Of a stretch of DNA of 36,495 nt, positions 1 to 9,100 are shown one piece after another. The DNA is from Saccharospirillaceae bacterium (GTDB lineage Bacteria > Pseudomonadota > Gammaproteobacteria > Pseudomonadales > Natronospirillaceae): assembly GCA_007116635.1 (NCBI GenBank), contig SKIB01000021.1, positions 1 to 36,495 on the forward strand, written 5' to 3'. Position 1 is the first letter of the stretch, and each line of letters starts with the position of its first letter. Both the position numbers and the translations under genes were made by a program. The notes beneath the pieces were generated by a model. The model searched no databases, had not been told where the DNA came from, and saw only the letters and a list, made by a program, of their open reading frames with translations.

Positions 1-112
1 AATCCGTGGCAACAACCGAGCGCGCCTACATTCCGCAGCCCCTAGCAACGGGCCTTTTGTAAATAAACAGATATCCTAGCATATACGCTTAAGTACCACT
101 TGGCTGTGATCA

Positions 113-1735
113 CTAAAGCTTGAAGCGGACTCCTAACTCTTCACTGGCTTGGGCCTGCTGTTCGACTCGCTGAATCAAGGCCTGCAACTGTTGAATTTCG
201 CTAACACTGTGCTGAATCTGTTGCACGGCATCGGTTAGATTGTTGGCTATATCACTGGCAACGGATGCCTGTTGCTGGGCTGCGGTCGCCACCTGAGTAT
301 TAATGGCATCTAGATCGGTCATCTTATGACTGATTTGCTGCAAACCCTGCTCTGCACTGCCAAAGCTCTGCTCAGTGCTAGCTGAGAGCGTCTGAGCACC
401 ACTCATAGAATCCACCACCGACCGACTGGCCTGTTGTAAACGAGAAATCATGGATTCAATCTCCGCAGTCGACTCTTGAGTACGCTTCGCCAGGCTGCGC
501 ACCTCATCGGCAACCACGGCAAAACCTCGCCCTTGATCCCCTGCCCGCGCAGCCTCAATGGCGGCATTGAGCGCCAACAAATTGGTTTGCTCGGCAATGG
601 CTTTAATCACATCCAGAACCGAGCCAATTTTGGCTGTTTCTTCTTCCAGATCCGACATTTTGTCCATACTGGTCGACATGTTGGCCAGCAAATTATTCAT
701 TCCCTTACTCGCTTGCTGAACATTGCCCTGACCTAGGGATACCGCTTGATTCACTTCCGCTGAGAACTCAGCCGCCTGAGAAGCATGACTGGCCACCTCG
801 TTGGCCGAAGCTGACATTTGTTCCGTAGCGGTCGCGACCTGAGTGATGTTGGCACGAGCCGACTCACTTGAATGCACTACCTGCTGCTGGGTGTGGCCAA
901 TGTCGTCCATAACGGTACGGGTTTTAGCGGTTGTATCGCGCAGTTGCTGCACCATCTTGAGCAGAAAGGCGTGCAAAGTCTGAGTTGACTTAGATAATAA
1001 GCCTAACTCATCTAAACGTGACATTTGCAACGGCTGCGACAGATCGCCCACACTCAGTCTCTCCACGCCTTGCACCAGTGTCAGTGTCGGCTTAATAATC
1101 AACCGATGCAGGAAAACCGCCAAACCAGAAGCAAAGGCAATGACAGCCAAGATCATGGCGATGTTTAGTAGTCGGGTGTCTTGCTCCAGTTCTAACAAAT
1201 CTTGCGCGAGCTGATTACGGGCCTCGACTCTTAAGCGCTCAGCCAATTGGTCAAGCTGGTCACCAAACTCATTATCAATGCCCCTTACCGACGCATCTAC
1301 CTGCCTTGCGTCGCCAGTGCGGCGCATCAAGGCCTCAGCCTGACTGTAGCGCGCCACCAATTGAGGATACTGCCTGGCCAACTGGTCAATTTGCCGACGA
1401 TACTCACTAGCTAGGTCGTAGCCTTGCAAGTTAGCAAACTGCTCAGTAATGACTGACTCTTGGGCCTTAAAACCACGCCAATACCTGTCCAGATCAGCTG
1501 GATCATGGCCGCGCAACAACAGATTTTTCCATTCTTCAACCTGAGATTGAAAGTCAACCAACAGATCCATTACTTCCTGCGAAGCCGCCACTTCTTGACT
1601 TAGAGTTTGTTGCAGATCTTGGATCTCCCGATCCACTACCTGCTTGTTAACAAAGACAAGCACTAACAGCAGTAAAGCCCCTAGGGTCACCACTGCAATC
1701 ATTTGTCGTAACAGACTTGCACCTAACCAGTTCAT
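113..1735 (-). CDS. Methyl-accepting chemotaxis protein
   Basis: This is a membrane chemoreceptor that would signal through CheW/CheA to the flagellar motor. At 540 residues it has the classical layout: TM1 at about 9-28, a helical periplasmic domain of about 155 residues, TM2 at about 187-208, a HAMP linker, and a cytoplasmic four-helix signalling domain. The highly conserved hairpin tip ([18 protein letters not shown]) is at about residue 383-400. The periplasmic part is rich in Gln/Glu/Leu and resembles a four-helix-bundle sensor, so the ligand cannot be predicted. There is no C-terminal NWETF-type pentapeptide, so adaptation would not use CheR tethering. The ATG at 1735 is preceded by GAGGAG at a good distance. 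It lies downstream of fleQ on the same strand but is separated from it by a terminator, so it is probably transcribed on its own. Assignment is certain; the ligand is unknown. Confidence 0.95.
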   Translation of the reverse strand: MNWLGASLLRQMIAVVTLGALLLLVLVFVNKQVVDREIQDLQQTLSQEVAASQEVMDLLVDFQSQVEEWKNLLLRGHDPADLDRYWRGFKAQESVITEQFANLQGYDLASEYRRQIDQLARQYPQLVARYSQAEALMRRTGDARQVDASVRGIDNEFGDQLDQLAERLRVEARNQLAQDLLELEQDTRLLNIAMILAVIAFASGLAVFLHRLIIKPTLTLVQGVERLSVGDLSQPLQMSRLDELGLLSKSTQTLHAFLLKMVQQLRDTTAKTRTVMDDIGHTQQQVVHSSESARANITQVATATEQMSASANEVASHASQAAEFSAEVNQAVSLGQGNVQQASKGMNNLLANMSTSMDKMSDLEEETAKIGSVLDVIKAIAEQTNLLALNAAIEAARAGDQGRGFAVVADEVRSLAKRTQESTAEIESMISRLQQASRSVVDSMSGAQTLSASTEQSFGSAEQGLQQISHKMTDLDAINTQVATAAQQQASVASDIANNLTDAVQQIQHSVSEIQQLQALIQRVEQQAQASEELGVRFKL

Positions 1736-1762
1736 GGGCTTCTCCTCACTGATGATTTAAAA

Positions 1763-1791
1763 AGCATAGTACATGACAAAATGTATATGCT
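1763..1791. promoter_or_regulatory. Inverted repeat upstream of the chemoreceptor gene
   Basis: The arms AGCATA-G-TACAT and ATGTA-TATGCT pair over 11 positions, with one extra G in the left arm and a 6-base spacer. It sits 28-56 bases upstream of the chemoreceptor start, between that gene and the fleQ terminator. It could be an operator or a 5'-leader hairpin. No regulator is recognised and no clear sigma-28 promoter was found beside it. Confidence 0.4.
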
Positions 1792-1801
1792 AAGTTTTGA
1801 T

Positions 1802-1824
1802 AAAAAAACCGAGCATGTGCCCGG
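1802..1824 (-). terminator. Rho-independent terminator after fleQ
   Basis: Read on the minus strand, a 6-bp stem (CCGGGC / GCTCGG, one G-U pair) with a 4-base loop is followed directly by seven T. It lies about 30 bases after the fleQ stop codon and separates fleQ from the chemoreceptor gene. Confidence 0.75.
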
Positions 1825-1852
1825 CTTATGTGCAGCTTTTGGCAAGACCTGA

Positions 1853-3310
1853 TTATTCTAAAATCTCATCTCGGGTGAGATTATACTTGCGCATTTTCTC
1901 CACCAGTGTGGTGCGCCTGATGCGTAGTTTTTCAGCGGCGCGGGCCACCACGCCAGCGCAATCATCCAAGGCTTGACGAATCAAACTGGCTTCAAGATCC
2001 GCAAGGTATTCTTTAAGGTCCAAACCATTGACAGGTAACAAGGCCTCAGCAGGATCCAAACAGGTAAGCCCAAGACTGGCAGCCTGATTGGCCTCTTGGT
2101 CGATCTCTTGCAATCGTTCATCCGACTCGTCCATGTGGCGATACTTTTTCGGCAGCTCAGTCACACCAATTACCCCATAGGGATACATGATGGTAAGACG
2201 CTCGACCAAATTCGCCATTTCTCGCACATTACCCGGCCAAGGGTGGCTGGTCAGCGACATGATGGCAGCACTATTGAAGCGAATTGAGCCGCGCTTTTCG
2301 TTTTCTAAACGCGCCACCAACTCATTGAGCAACAGAGGGATGTCTTCCACCCTGTCGCGCAGGGAGGGCATCTCAATGGGAAAGACATTAAGGCGATAAT
2401 ACAGATCTTCACGGAAGGTGCCATCAGCAATCATTTGCTCAAGATTGCGATGGGTCGCAGCGATGATGCGCACATTGGTTTTATAGGTTTTATTGCCACC
2501 CACACGCTCAAAGGTGTGCTCCTGCAAAACCCGCAGCAGTTTAACCTGCATGGTTAAAGGCATGTCACCAATTTCGTCAAGGAACAGAGTGCCACCTTCC
2601 GCCATTTCAAAGCGCCCTGGTCTGCTGCTAATGGCTCCGGTAAAGGCACCCTTTTCATGGCCAAAGAGTTCACTCTCCAGCAGCTCCCCTGGAATGGCTC
2701 CGCAGTTCACCGGAATAAAAGGGCCGTCTCGACGAGAAGAATGGTAATGCAGATTACGGGCCACCACTTCTTTGCCCGTACCCGACTCACCGGTAATCAA
2801 TACCGTGACATCGTTGTCCGCCACCTGAGCCATGAGTTCACGCACTTTTTGTACCGCTCGGCTGGAACCCACCAGACTGCGAAACAGTTTCGGAGCACGA
2901 GCACTGGCCCCACGAGCCAAAGCATGCTGCTCGCGAAACAACTGTGCTCGGTGCAGGCTGTCCAAGAATTTGCTGTAGCTCAAAGGCCAGTCGATGTTCC
3001 CAATCACCATGCGGCGATGTTCTTCGCTTAGTGTCTCTAAGGATTCGTTCGCACGGCCCAATAACAGCACCGGCAAACCTTCGTCCAGTTCACGAATGGT
3101 CTTCAAGCATTTGACCAAGGGCGTGGTTAATCGCCCGATCACCACGGCTGCCAGCTCATTGGCGTTTTGCCCCTGTTGCTCCATCACTTCTGGCCATGCT
3201 TCACTGACCAAGGATAATTTTGCTTCACCCAAAAAATCCAGAACCACACCTAAATCATGGCGTCTGTTGGAGTCGTCATCGATTATCAATAGCTTTTGTT
3301 CGCGCCACAT
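1853..3310 (-). CDS. fleQ: Sigma-54-dependent flagellar master regulator FleQ
   Basis: FleQ is a bacterial enhancer-binding protein that activates RNA polymerase-sigma-54 at flagellar promoters; in Pseudomonas its ATPase is inhibited by c-di-GMP. The 485 residues show a degenerate receiver-like N-terminus (about 1-120), an AAA+ domain with Walker A GESGTGKE at about 173, the sigma-54 contact loop GAFTGA at about 223 and Walker B LFLDEIGDMP at about 240. A Fis-type helix-turn-helix follows at about 440-480. The position of the phosphoacceptor Asp in true receivers reads VVIGRLT, with no Asp, as expected for FleQ-type proteins not controlled by phosphorylation. The ATG has GGAAGG just upstream. 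It lies downstream of fliS, but fleS/fleR, which often follow fleQ, are absent here. Length and neighbours favour FleQ (FlrA in Vibrio) over other NtrC-family members. Confidence 0.93.
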   Translation of the reverse strand: MWREQKLLIIDDDSNRRHDLGVVLDFLGEAKLSLVSEAWPEVMEQQGQNANELAAVVIGRLTTPLVKCLKTIRELDEGLPVLLLGRANESLETLSEEHRRMVIGNIDWPLSYSKFLDSLHRAQLFREQHALARGASARAPKLFRSLVGSSRAVQKVRELMAQVADNDVTVLITGESGTGKEVVARNLHYHSSRRDGPFIPVNCGAIPGELLESELFGHEKGAFTGAISSRPGRFEMAEGGTLFLDEIGDMPLTMQVKLLRVLQEHTFERVGGNKTYKTNVRIIAATHRNLEQMIADGTFREDLYYRLNVFPIEMPSLRDRVEDIPLLLNELVARLENEKRGSIRFNSAAIMSLTSHPWPGNVREMANLVERLTIMYPYGVIGVTELPKKYRHMDESDERLQEIDQEANQAASLGLTCLDPAEALLPVNGLDLKEYLADLEASLIRQALDDCAGVVARAAEKLRIRRTTLVEKMRKYNLTRDEILE

Positions 3311-3334
3311 ACCAGCCTTCCAGTTGTTATTTTT

Positions 3335-3351
3335 ATGAGCCCTGTGCTCAT
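3335..3351 (-). promoter_or_regulatory. Hairpin in the fleQ leader
   Basis: ATGAGC and GCTCAT form a perfect 6-bp stem with a 5-base loop, ending about 25 bases upstream of the fleQ start codon and just before its ribosome binding site. No T-run follows on either strand, so it is not a terminator. A role in translation or as a repressor site is possible. Confidence 0.4.
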
Positions 3352-3375
3352 GGATCAGTCAAAGAGATGACAGCC

Positions 3376-3389
3376 CTTTAACATTAAAG
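3376..3389. promoter_or_regulatory. Palindrome CTTTAA-CA-TTAAAG upstream of fleQ
   Basis: This is a perfect inverted repeat with 6-base arms and a 2-base centre, in the 178-base fliS-fleQ gap. Size and position fit a dimeric regulator site in the fleQ promoter region. No specific regulator can be named. Confidence 0.35.
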
Positions 3390-3419
3390 ATCACACATAA
3401 AACCCCAAAAGGCAAATTT

Positions 3420-3435
3420 TTTGACGCAATTCACA
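3420..3435. promoter_or_regulatory. CRP/Vfr-like site upstream of fleQ
   Basis: On the minus strand the sequence reads TGTGA-N6-TCAAA, nine of ten matches to the CRP core TGTGA-N6-TCACA. In Pseudomonas aeruginosa the CRP homologue Vfr acts at the fleQ promoter, so the location makes sense. One such match can occur by chance, hence the modest confidence. Confidence 0.35.
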
Positions 3436-3488
3436 TCAATAATGCCAATTGGCCTGACAAACTACCAGTCTGACCAAGGCATATTGGT

Positions 3489-3881
3489 TTAGGCACTGGC
3501 AACCGCCAATGGCCTGATCGAATCCCAAGCTTGCTTAATGTCATTAAGCAGGTTGTATACTTCATCTAGCATTTCAGTGTCATTTAACCTGTTCGCCTCA
3601 AACAAGCGAAAAACCATATAATCGTATAACCGCTCCAAATTCACTGAAAGCTCACCAGCCTTCATATCCAGACTCTCTTGCAGACCAGAAATGATAGCAA
3701 TGGCCTTGTTGATGGCCTGATTGCGCTCTTCGATGGACTGCCTTTCAATGGCAGCCTTAGCCGTCATGATCCGAGCCAGGCCAGCCTCCATTAATAATTG
3801 AATTAAACGATGTGGGTCTGCGTCCATCACCACAGAGTGATTATTGATGCTTTGGTACTGTGCGGCGCCTGATCGATACAT
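3489..3881 (-). CDS. fliS: Flagellar export chaperone FliS
   Basis: FliS binds the C-terminus of flagellin in the cytoplasm, preventing premature polymerisation and delivering it to the flagellar export gate. The 130-residue length is typical. The N-terminus contains the family pattern with Tyr residues (MYRSGAAQYQ), followed by all-helical sequence including ERLYDYMVFRLFEAN at about 86-100 and a C-terminal LNDIKQAWDSI helix. The ATG has GAGGAA upstream at good spacing. It is usually directly downstream of fliD, but here a plus-strand gene separates them, so fliS has its own sigma-28-type promoter. No fliT follows it and no flagellin gene is in the window. Confidence 0.92.
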   Translation of the reverse strand: MYRSGAAQYQSINNHSVVMDADPHRLIQLLMEAGLARIMTAKAAIERQSIEERNQAINKAIAIISGLQESLDMKAGELSVNLERLYDYMVFRLFEANRLNDTEMLDEVYNLLNDIKQAWDSIRPLAVASA

Positions 3882-3912
3882 ATTGGATTCCTCAACTATG
3901 CCATATTACTTT

Positions 3913-3939
3913 GTAACGACTGCCTGACCCTAAACTTGA
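3913..3939 (-). promoter_or_regulatory. Sigma-28 (FliA) promoter for fliS
   Basis: On the minus strand it reads TCAAGTTT-N11-GTCGTTAC, against the consensus TAAAGTTT-N11-GCCGATAA. The -35 matches at seven of eight positions, the spacing is exact, and the -10 is a partial match. The same GGCTCAAGTTT block occurs in front of fliD, which supports both sites. Confidence 0.6.
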
Positions 3940-3978
3940 GCCAGTTAACAAAAAAAATATTTTAATTTTTCCGAAATT

Positions 3979-3994
3979 TGGCATGGAACTTGTT
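3979..3994 (+). promoter_or_regulatory. Sigma-54 promoter (-24/-12) for the TPR-methyltransferase gene
   Basis: The sequence TGGCATG-GAAC-TTGTT matches the sigma-54 consensus TGGCAYG-N4-TTGCW with exact spacing; only the C after TTG is T. It reads toward the gene starting at 4058 and predicts a start of transcription near 4005. Since FleQ is the neighbouring sigma-54 activator, this ties the downstream gene to the flagellar regulon. Confidence 0.7.
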
Positions 3995-4027
3995 TACACA
4001 TAGCTAGTAATCTTTTAATTGGCATTA

Positions 4028-4043
4028 CGGCAAGCCTTTGCCG
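4028..4043 (+). promoter_or_regulatory. Leader hairpin next to the ribosome binding site
   Basis: CGGCAA and TTGCCG form a perfect 6-bp stem with a 4-base loop, ending four bases before the AGGAG ribosome binding site (4047-4051) of the gene at 4058. It could influence translation. It is not a terminator, as no T-run follows. Confidence 0.35.
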
Positions 4044-4057
4044 CCTAGGAGTCGCAA

Positions 4058-6106
4058 ATGACGGTTGCACAGCAAGCCAGAAATCAGAAGGCCAAAGCCG
4101 CTCCCTTAAGTCTTGAGCAGCTCAAGCAAAGGGGTCTTGAGGCCTATCAGAACAGCAGGCAAAGTGGTATCAGCAGTAAAGCGAGGCTAGACTGGCAAGA
4201 GCAGGCTGTTGACTGGGCTGCAGAGCTGATTGAGCAGCAACAAACAGCTGAAGGGTTGCATTTGTTAGCCAGGGTGCGCATGGACCAAGGGCATCTTGCT
4301 CAAGCCATGGCTCAATTACATCAATCACTATTGGTTAGCCAAAACAACGCGGAGGCTTATTTTAGCCTAGGGCACTGTTACTTGCTGCAGGGTCACCTTG
4401 AGCAAGCGTTAAATGCCTTTGCACATTCTTGGGAAATGGACAGTGAGGCCAGCCATGCCGACGCTGCCATTGGCTATACCCTGCTGGAGATGGGCCGGCC
4501 AGAACAAGCCTTTGGTGTGTTGAAGAACATTATTGTCAAACGCGAGCACGACCCTTTATTGCAACAACGATTCCTACAATGCCTTGCGTTGGTCAAGCCC
4601 GACCAAGTAAAACCTGAATGGTTACAACTTGCCAGTCTATGCCTCAGCTTTGATCAACAAGATTTACAACCTGCTGAAGCTTTCATAAGTCATCTATTGT
4701 TCATGCAGTATGAATGCCAATGGAATTGGGCTCAGATCAGCCAAGACTCTTTACTGATTGAAACACTGGAGCGTGTGCTTATTTGTCATCCTGGGCTAGA
4801 GCTGAGTTTACGAAGCGTACGCAGAGAGCTTCTGCTACAGGCTGTTGCTGAAAATCAGATTGCAGACCATCTAATCCCTTTGGTGAGCTCCATTGCCGAG
4901 CAATGCCGAATTAATGAGGGCATTTGGAGTGCCAGCCCAGAAGAACATAAGATACTTGAACAGCTATCAGAAGTCTGGCAGGTCAGCCTGGACAGCAATA
5001 CAGTCCAAGGCCATGACCTCAGTAGTATTGTGCTACTGTTGGCCATGTATAAACCCTTGGGACTAGACATTAAACTGGATCAGCTAGTTCTAAAACAACC
5101 CTATGCACCCTGGCTGGAAAGGTTGATCCAGCCCATTGTGAAACAACAGCATTGGACAAAAAGAGCAACTCGTCGTTCAAAACTAATACTGAACAATCAA
5201 CTAAGCTCTCAAGATGGCGTTAGCATTGAGGTTCAAAAACAATACGAACAGTGGCCATACCCCAGGTGGCAGCAATTACCACAGCACGAACCCGGCCACT
5301 TGTACGAAACATTGCAGCGTACATTCTGTAATTACAAACCCAGTCAGTGTTTGTTACAAGACCATATCCCAGTCTTAGTAGCCGGTTGTGGTACAGGTCT
5401 CCATGCTATTAATCTAGCGAAAAACTTTTATCATACCCAGGTAACTGCCATTGATCTGTCTGCCAGCAGCCTTAGCTATGGCGCAGCCAAGGCAGAACAG
5501 TTTGGTATAGACAATATTCTTTGGCAGCAAGCAAATTTACTGCACCTACCCAGTCAGATTAAAGAGCAGCGTTTTGCCTTAATAGAATGCTCAGGTGTTT
5601 TACATCACCTCGGCAACCCACTGGCCGGCCTACAAGCATTGAAGCCACTGTTGCAACCAGGAGGACTAATCAAGCTAGCTGTCTACAGTCACAAAGCCCG
5701 CACAGCAGTACGACATTTACGCCAAGAGCTTAGTAAGTACAGCAAAGAGTGCAACCTTAACCTGATGCAACAGGTCAGAGATATGCTCATTGCTGATGCA
5801 GATAATCCTGCTTGGCAGGGGCTCATAGGTGGCTATGACTTTAGCAGCGCTAGTGGCCTTAAGGATCTATTGTTCCACGAATGCGAACATCAGTTCAGCC
5901 CCAGTGAAATACAAACTCAATTACTGGATCCTTGCCAGTTAGAAGTGGTGGGGCTGGTCACCACTAAGGCCATGCAACGCAGCTTTTATCGTACTTTTGG
6001 TAAGGATGCGCCCATTAACGACCTGGGCCTTTGGCAACGACTTGAAGCCTTTGAGCCCTTGATCTTCGCCGGAATGATTCAACTTTACGCTAGAGCCAAA
6101 GGCTAA
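4058..6106 (+). CDS. TPR-repeat class I SAM-dependent methyltransferase, probably flagellar
   Basis: A 682-residue cytoplasmic protein with no signal peptide. Residues about 60-175 form tetratricopeptide-like repeats (for example AEAYFSLGHCYLLQGHLEQA). After a helical middle comes the linker QYEQWPYPRW at about 394, typical of TPR-methyltransferase fusions. A Rossmann methyltransferase follows at about 435-560: motif I VAGCGTGLH for SAM, an acidic strand end AIDLS, and the ECSGVLHHL post-motif. The substrate is not visible in the sequence. It is transcribed against its flagellar neighbours from a near-consensus sigma-54 promoter, lies between fliS and fliD, and shares a terminator with fliD. 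My inference is that it methylates flagellin or another flagellar protein, with the TPRs as docking surface. It is not FliB, which has a different sequence. Methyltransferase is certain; flagellar role is likely; substrate is a guess. Confidence 0.85.
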   Translation: MTVAQQARNQKAKAAPLSLEQLKQRGLEAYQNSRQSGISSKARLDWQEQAVDWAAELIEQQQTAEGLHLLARVRMDQGHLAQAMAQLHQSLLVSQNNAEAYFSLGHCYLLQGHLEQALNAFAHSWEMDSEASHADAAIGYTLLEMGRPEQAFGVLKNIIVKREHDPLLQQRFLQCLALVKPDQVKPEWLQLASLCLSFDQQDLQPAEAFISHLLFMQYECQWNWAQISQDSLLIETLERVLICHPGLELSLRSVRRELLLQAVAENQIADHLIPLVSSIAEQCRINEGIWSASPEEHKILEQLSEVWQVSLDSNTVQGHDLSSIVLLLAMYKPLGLDIKLDQLVLKQPYAPWLERLIQPIVKQQHWTKRATRRSKLILNNQLSSQDGVSIEVQKQYEQWPYPRWQQLPQHEPGHLYETLQRTFCNYKPSQCLLQDHIPVLVAGCGTGLHAINLAKNFYHTQVTAIDLSASSLSYGAAKAEQFGIDNILWQQANLLHLPSQIKEQRFALIECSGVLHHLGNPLAGLQALKPLLQPGGLIKLAVYSHKARTAVRHLRQELSKYSKECNLNLMQQVRDMLIADADNPAWQGLIGGYDFSSASGLKDLLFHECEHQFSPSEIQTQLLDPCQLEVVGLVTTKAMQRSFYRTFGKDAPINDLGLWQRLEAFEPLIFAGMIQLYARAKG

Positions 6107-6126
6107 TGGCAATCAACTGCTTATGA

Positions 6127-6156
6127 ATAAAAATCCCGGCTCGCCGGGATTTTTAT
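6127..6156. terminator. Bidirectional terminator between the methyltransferase gene and fliD
   Basis: AAAAATCCCGG and CCGGGATTTTT form an uninterrupted stem around a CTCG loop, with A/T runs on both sides. It lies between two convergent genes, 20 bases after one stop and 28 before the other, and can end transcription from both sides. Confidence 0.9.
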
Positions 6157-6183
6157 TACTACTCTACTGATTATGAGCTTGTT

Positions 6184-9100
6184 TTATTTTTTACCAAAAG
6201 CCGAAGCCATGATATCAAATTGCTGCACCAAAAAGTCTTCAGTGGTTTTTAAACGGCTAATGATGCGGTCATTAAAGCTAAATTGAGAGGCCAAACGAGC
6301 ACGAAAGACCTCCATGCGTCGATCCAGGTCGGAACGTTGCTCTAATACCTGTTCTTGTTCTTTTTCCAAGCTCTTAGTCCGCTGATTAAGCAAACCATCG
6401 CGTTTTAAAATTCCATCTAACAGTGAAGAAAGCTCATCTGCAATACCCCGAACATAACTGACCTCTCCTCTACTGCCCTGCTGGTTGCCATCAATACGCA
6501 ACATCAGACCAGCAGCAGGATTTACCTCACCTGATGCAGCCTGACCACGAACAGAGGCAGTCGCCGGCGACAAACCAAAAACTTCTGAGGCCTGAGGCTC
6601 AATATCAGTAACCCTTACATTAGAATCCGTACCCCTTGTGGTGGAGAAAATACCAAATACTCCAGTGTTAACATCATACTGAACATTAACCGACTTACTG
6701 GCGGCTTGCAGATTGCTGTCATTGTTAATAGCGGATTGCATGGCCTGAGCCAGAGCGTTACCACTACTGTACACACCAGAGGCAACATCAATTTGATTAG
6801 TAGCCACACCATCAACTTCTAAAGTAAAACTACGATTAGAGTTGTCCAAAACCACAGGTGCTAAGCTAAAGTTCCAAGCATCACCACCTAACACATAACC
6901 ATTGGTTGCCGCCTGATTACCAGCCCCTGCAGTTAAAAACTGTCCACGACCATTGGCTGCCACGCCATTAATTTTGCCTGCCACATCTTTACCTCGAGCA
7001 GGACCAAAGCTGGATTCGTCGGTGGCAGATAAACCAAGCTGAACAATAGAAGAAATACTGGGGTCTTGAATGAAGACCGAAGTTTCGTTATCAAACTTAA
7101 TACTAAAGGCACCATTACCTGCAGAGTTGCGCTCAAAACTAACGCTTGCTTGACCATCAAAGCCTTGATAGTAGCCCGTAGGCAGGCCAAAACCGTCGGC
7201 CCCTGCCTGGCCAACCCCTCCAGTTGCAAGGCCAAGCGCATCGTTACTAGCTCCTAAACCAACCTGTGTAATTTGAATATCTGCACCCGCACCAAAGGTG
7301 GTAGCAGTTTGCTCACCCATGCGCGACTGAGTTTCAAAAATCAACTTTGGCTCTCCAGCGTCTTCCACTACCTTTGCAATCACATCGCCTGAAATAAACT
7401 TACCGCCACCATCGGCATTAACCAAAGCCCTGTCCAGTGCCTCTTGCACCGCTTGTAAATTAGTTTGGCCTGTTGCCTGAGTATTAGCATCCACAGTAAC
7501 ATCAATATCAATACCATCTACTCGCAAACTAAAGGTTGCAGGCTCGGCACTAAAGTCGATAGCACTGGCATCAAGCATGGCTCCCAGCTCAGTACTGGCT
7601 CCTCTGCCAGAATCCAGGATGGTTAACTGTTGGTCCTTACCTGTATCAACAGTAGCGAGTTGTAAGCCACCGCCTGCCATGACGCGAGCCTCAAGCAGGC
7701 CTGGGCCTACCTGGGCATCAAGAGCAGTTTGAATGGATTCTTGAGTGGTTGCTTCATTACTATCAATCACAACCTCATAATCCATACCATTAAGGTTAAA
7801 GGCAATACTTGAACTTCGGGCTTCAAAGTTCACACTGTTACCCAGTACCCTTGTCCCCATACCAGACAGAGCACCACTGGCAGAACCGGCAATTTCAGGA
7901 TCGGCATTGATGGCGTTTTCAATGGCAAGGGCGACTTCTTCAGGCGTTTGATAAGTACCGCCAGGAACATTTATCTGCTCACTACTTGCACTGCCCAGAC
8001 GATTAGCTATCTCTAATCGGAAATTAGCAGCCGTACTAACGTTGAAACCACTACTTACTTGTTGCTCTTGCAATCCCAATACATCAGAGCCGCCCACCGA
8101 GAGATTACTTAACTTCAAAGTTTGGATACCAGATTGTTCTCTAGTAATAAACTGCAATCTATTATTGTTGTTAAAAACAGCGGATACCTCACCTGCCAAG
8201 CCCGCGGCATTTAGCTCACCCTGGATGTAATTAAGCACGTCTTCTCGATCACGAGCAGTCACTACCTCACCATCAACATCCAGGATATTACTCATATTTT
8301 GATCCAGACTGATGTTAAAGCTGGAGTTCATTGCTGGATCATTACTGCCAGACAGCTCAAGGGTGAAGCTCACTGGATTTGCTTCAAAGTTAAGCCCCAT
8401 ATCAGGGCGAATTTCTTGCTGCGCAGGATCGGTAGAAGCACCAAAGGCACGCTCCGCTAAAAAGGCTAAAGAATTACCCTTTAACTCACCAATACCCGGC
8501 GGCACCAGGCCCAAGGTATTGCCCATTGAGGGTGAGGTAGACAGAACAGAGACTTCAGAAGCACTACCAAAACGAGAAGATGTAATGGATAAGTTTTGTT
8601 CGTCGGCATCAAACACAACTGAGACAGAGGGGCCAGAAGTAAAGCTCTGATTAATACTATTTTGTATCATCAAGGCCAACTCATCACCTGTTGCATAGCT
8701 ACCCTGGCTAAGATTGACCTGAGCCGTACGGCCATCAACATTGACACGAAAACTATAGTTACCACCATCGATTACTAGCGGTTCATCAAAGGCAAGAAAA
8801 CTGGTCGACTGTCCTTGCCAACGAGCCTGTTCGGCTATTTGAGTAACCTCTACGTCATAACTACCAGGACGGGTATCTTCGGTTTTAGTAACCACAGTGA
8901 CATCTGAGGCCTGCTCAGCACTTAAATTACTGGCTAATAAACCAGACACATTGCGAGGCTCTGATCGTAAGGCGGTTTCAAGCCGAGCGCTATCAACCCT
9001 CAGATTAAAACTGTTATTACGATCTGTGGTTATACCAATATCAGCCAGAGTACGAAATCCTGAATCATCCAAACCTTCAACCATACTGCCGAGCAAATTA

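Noticed and set aside
1-112. Terminator or partial RNA gene at the left edge
   Set aside because: Only a short palindrome GTGATCAC at the chemoreceptor stop is visible; no stem with a T-run and no tRNA-like fold.
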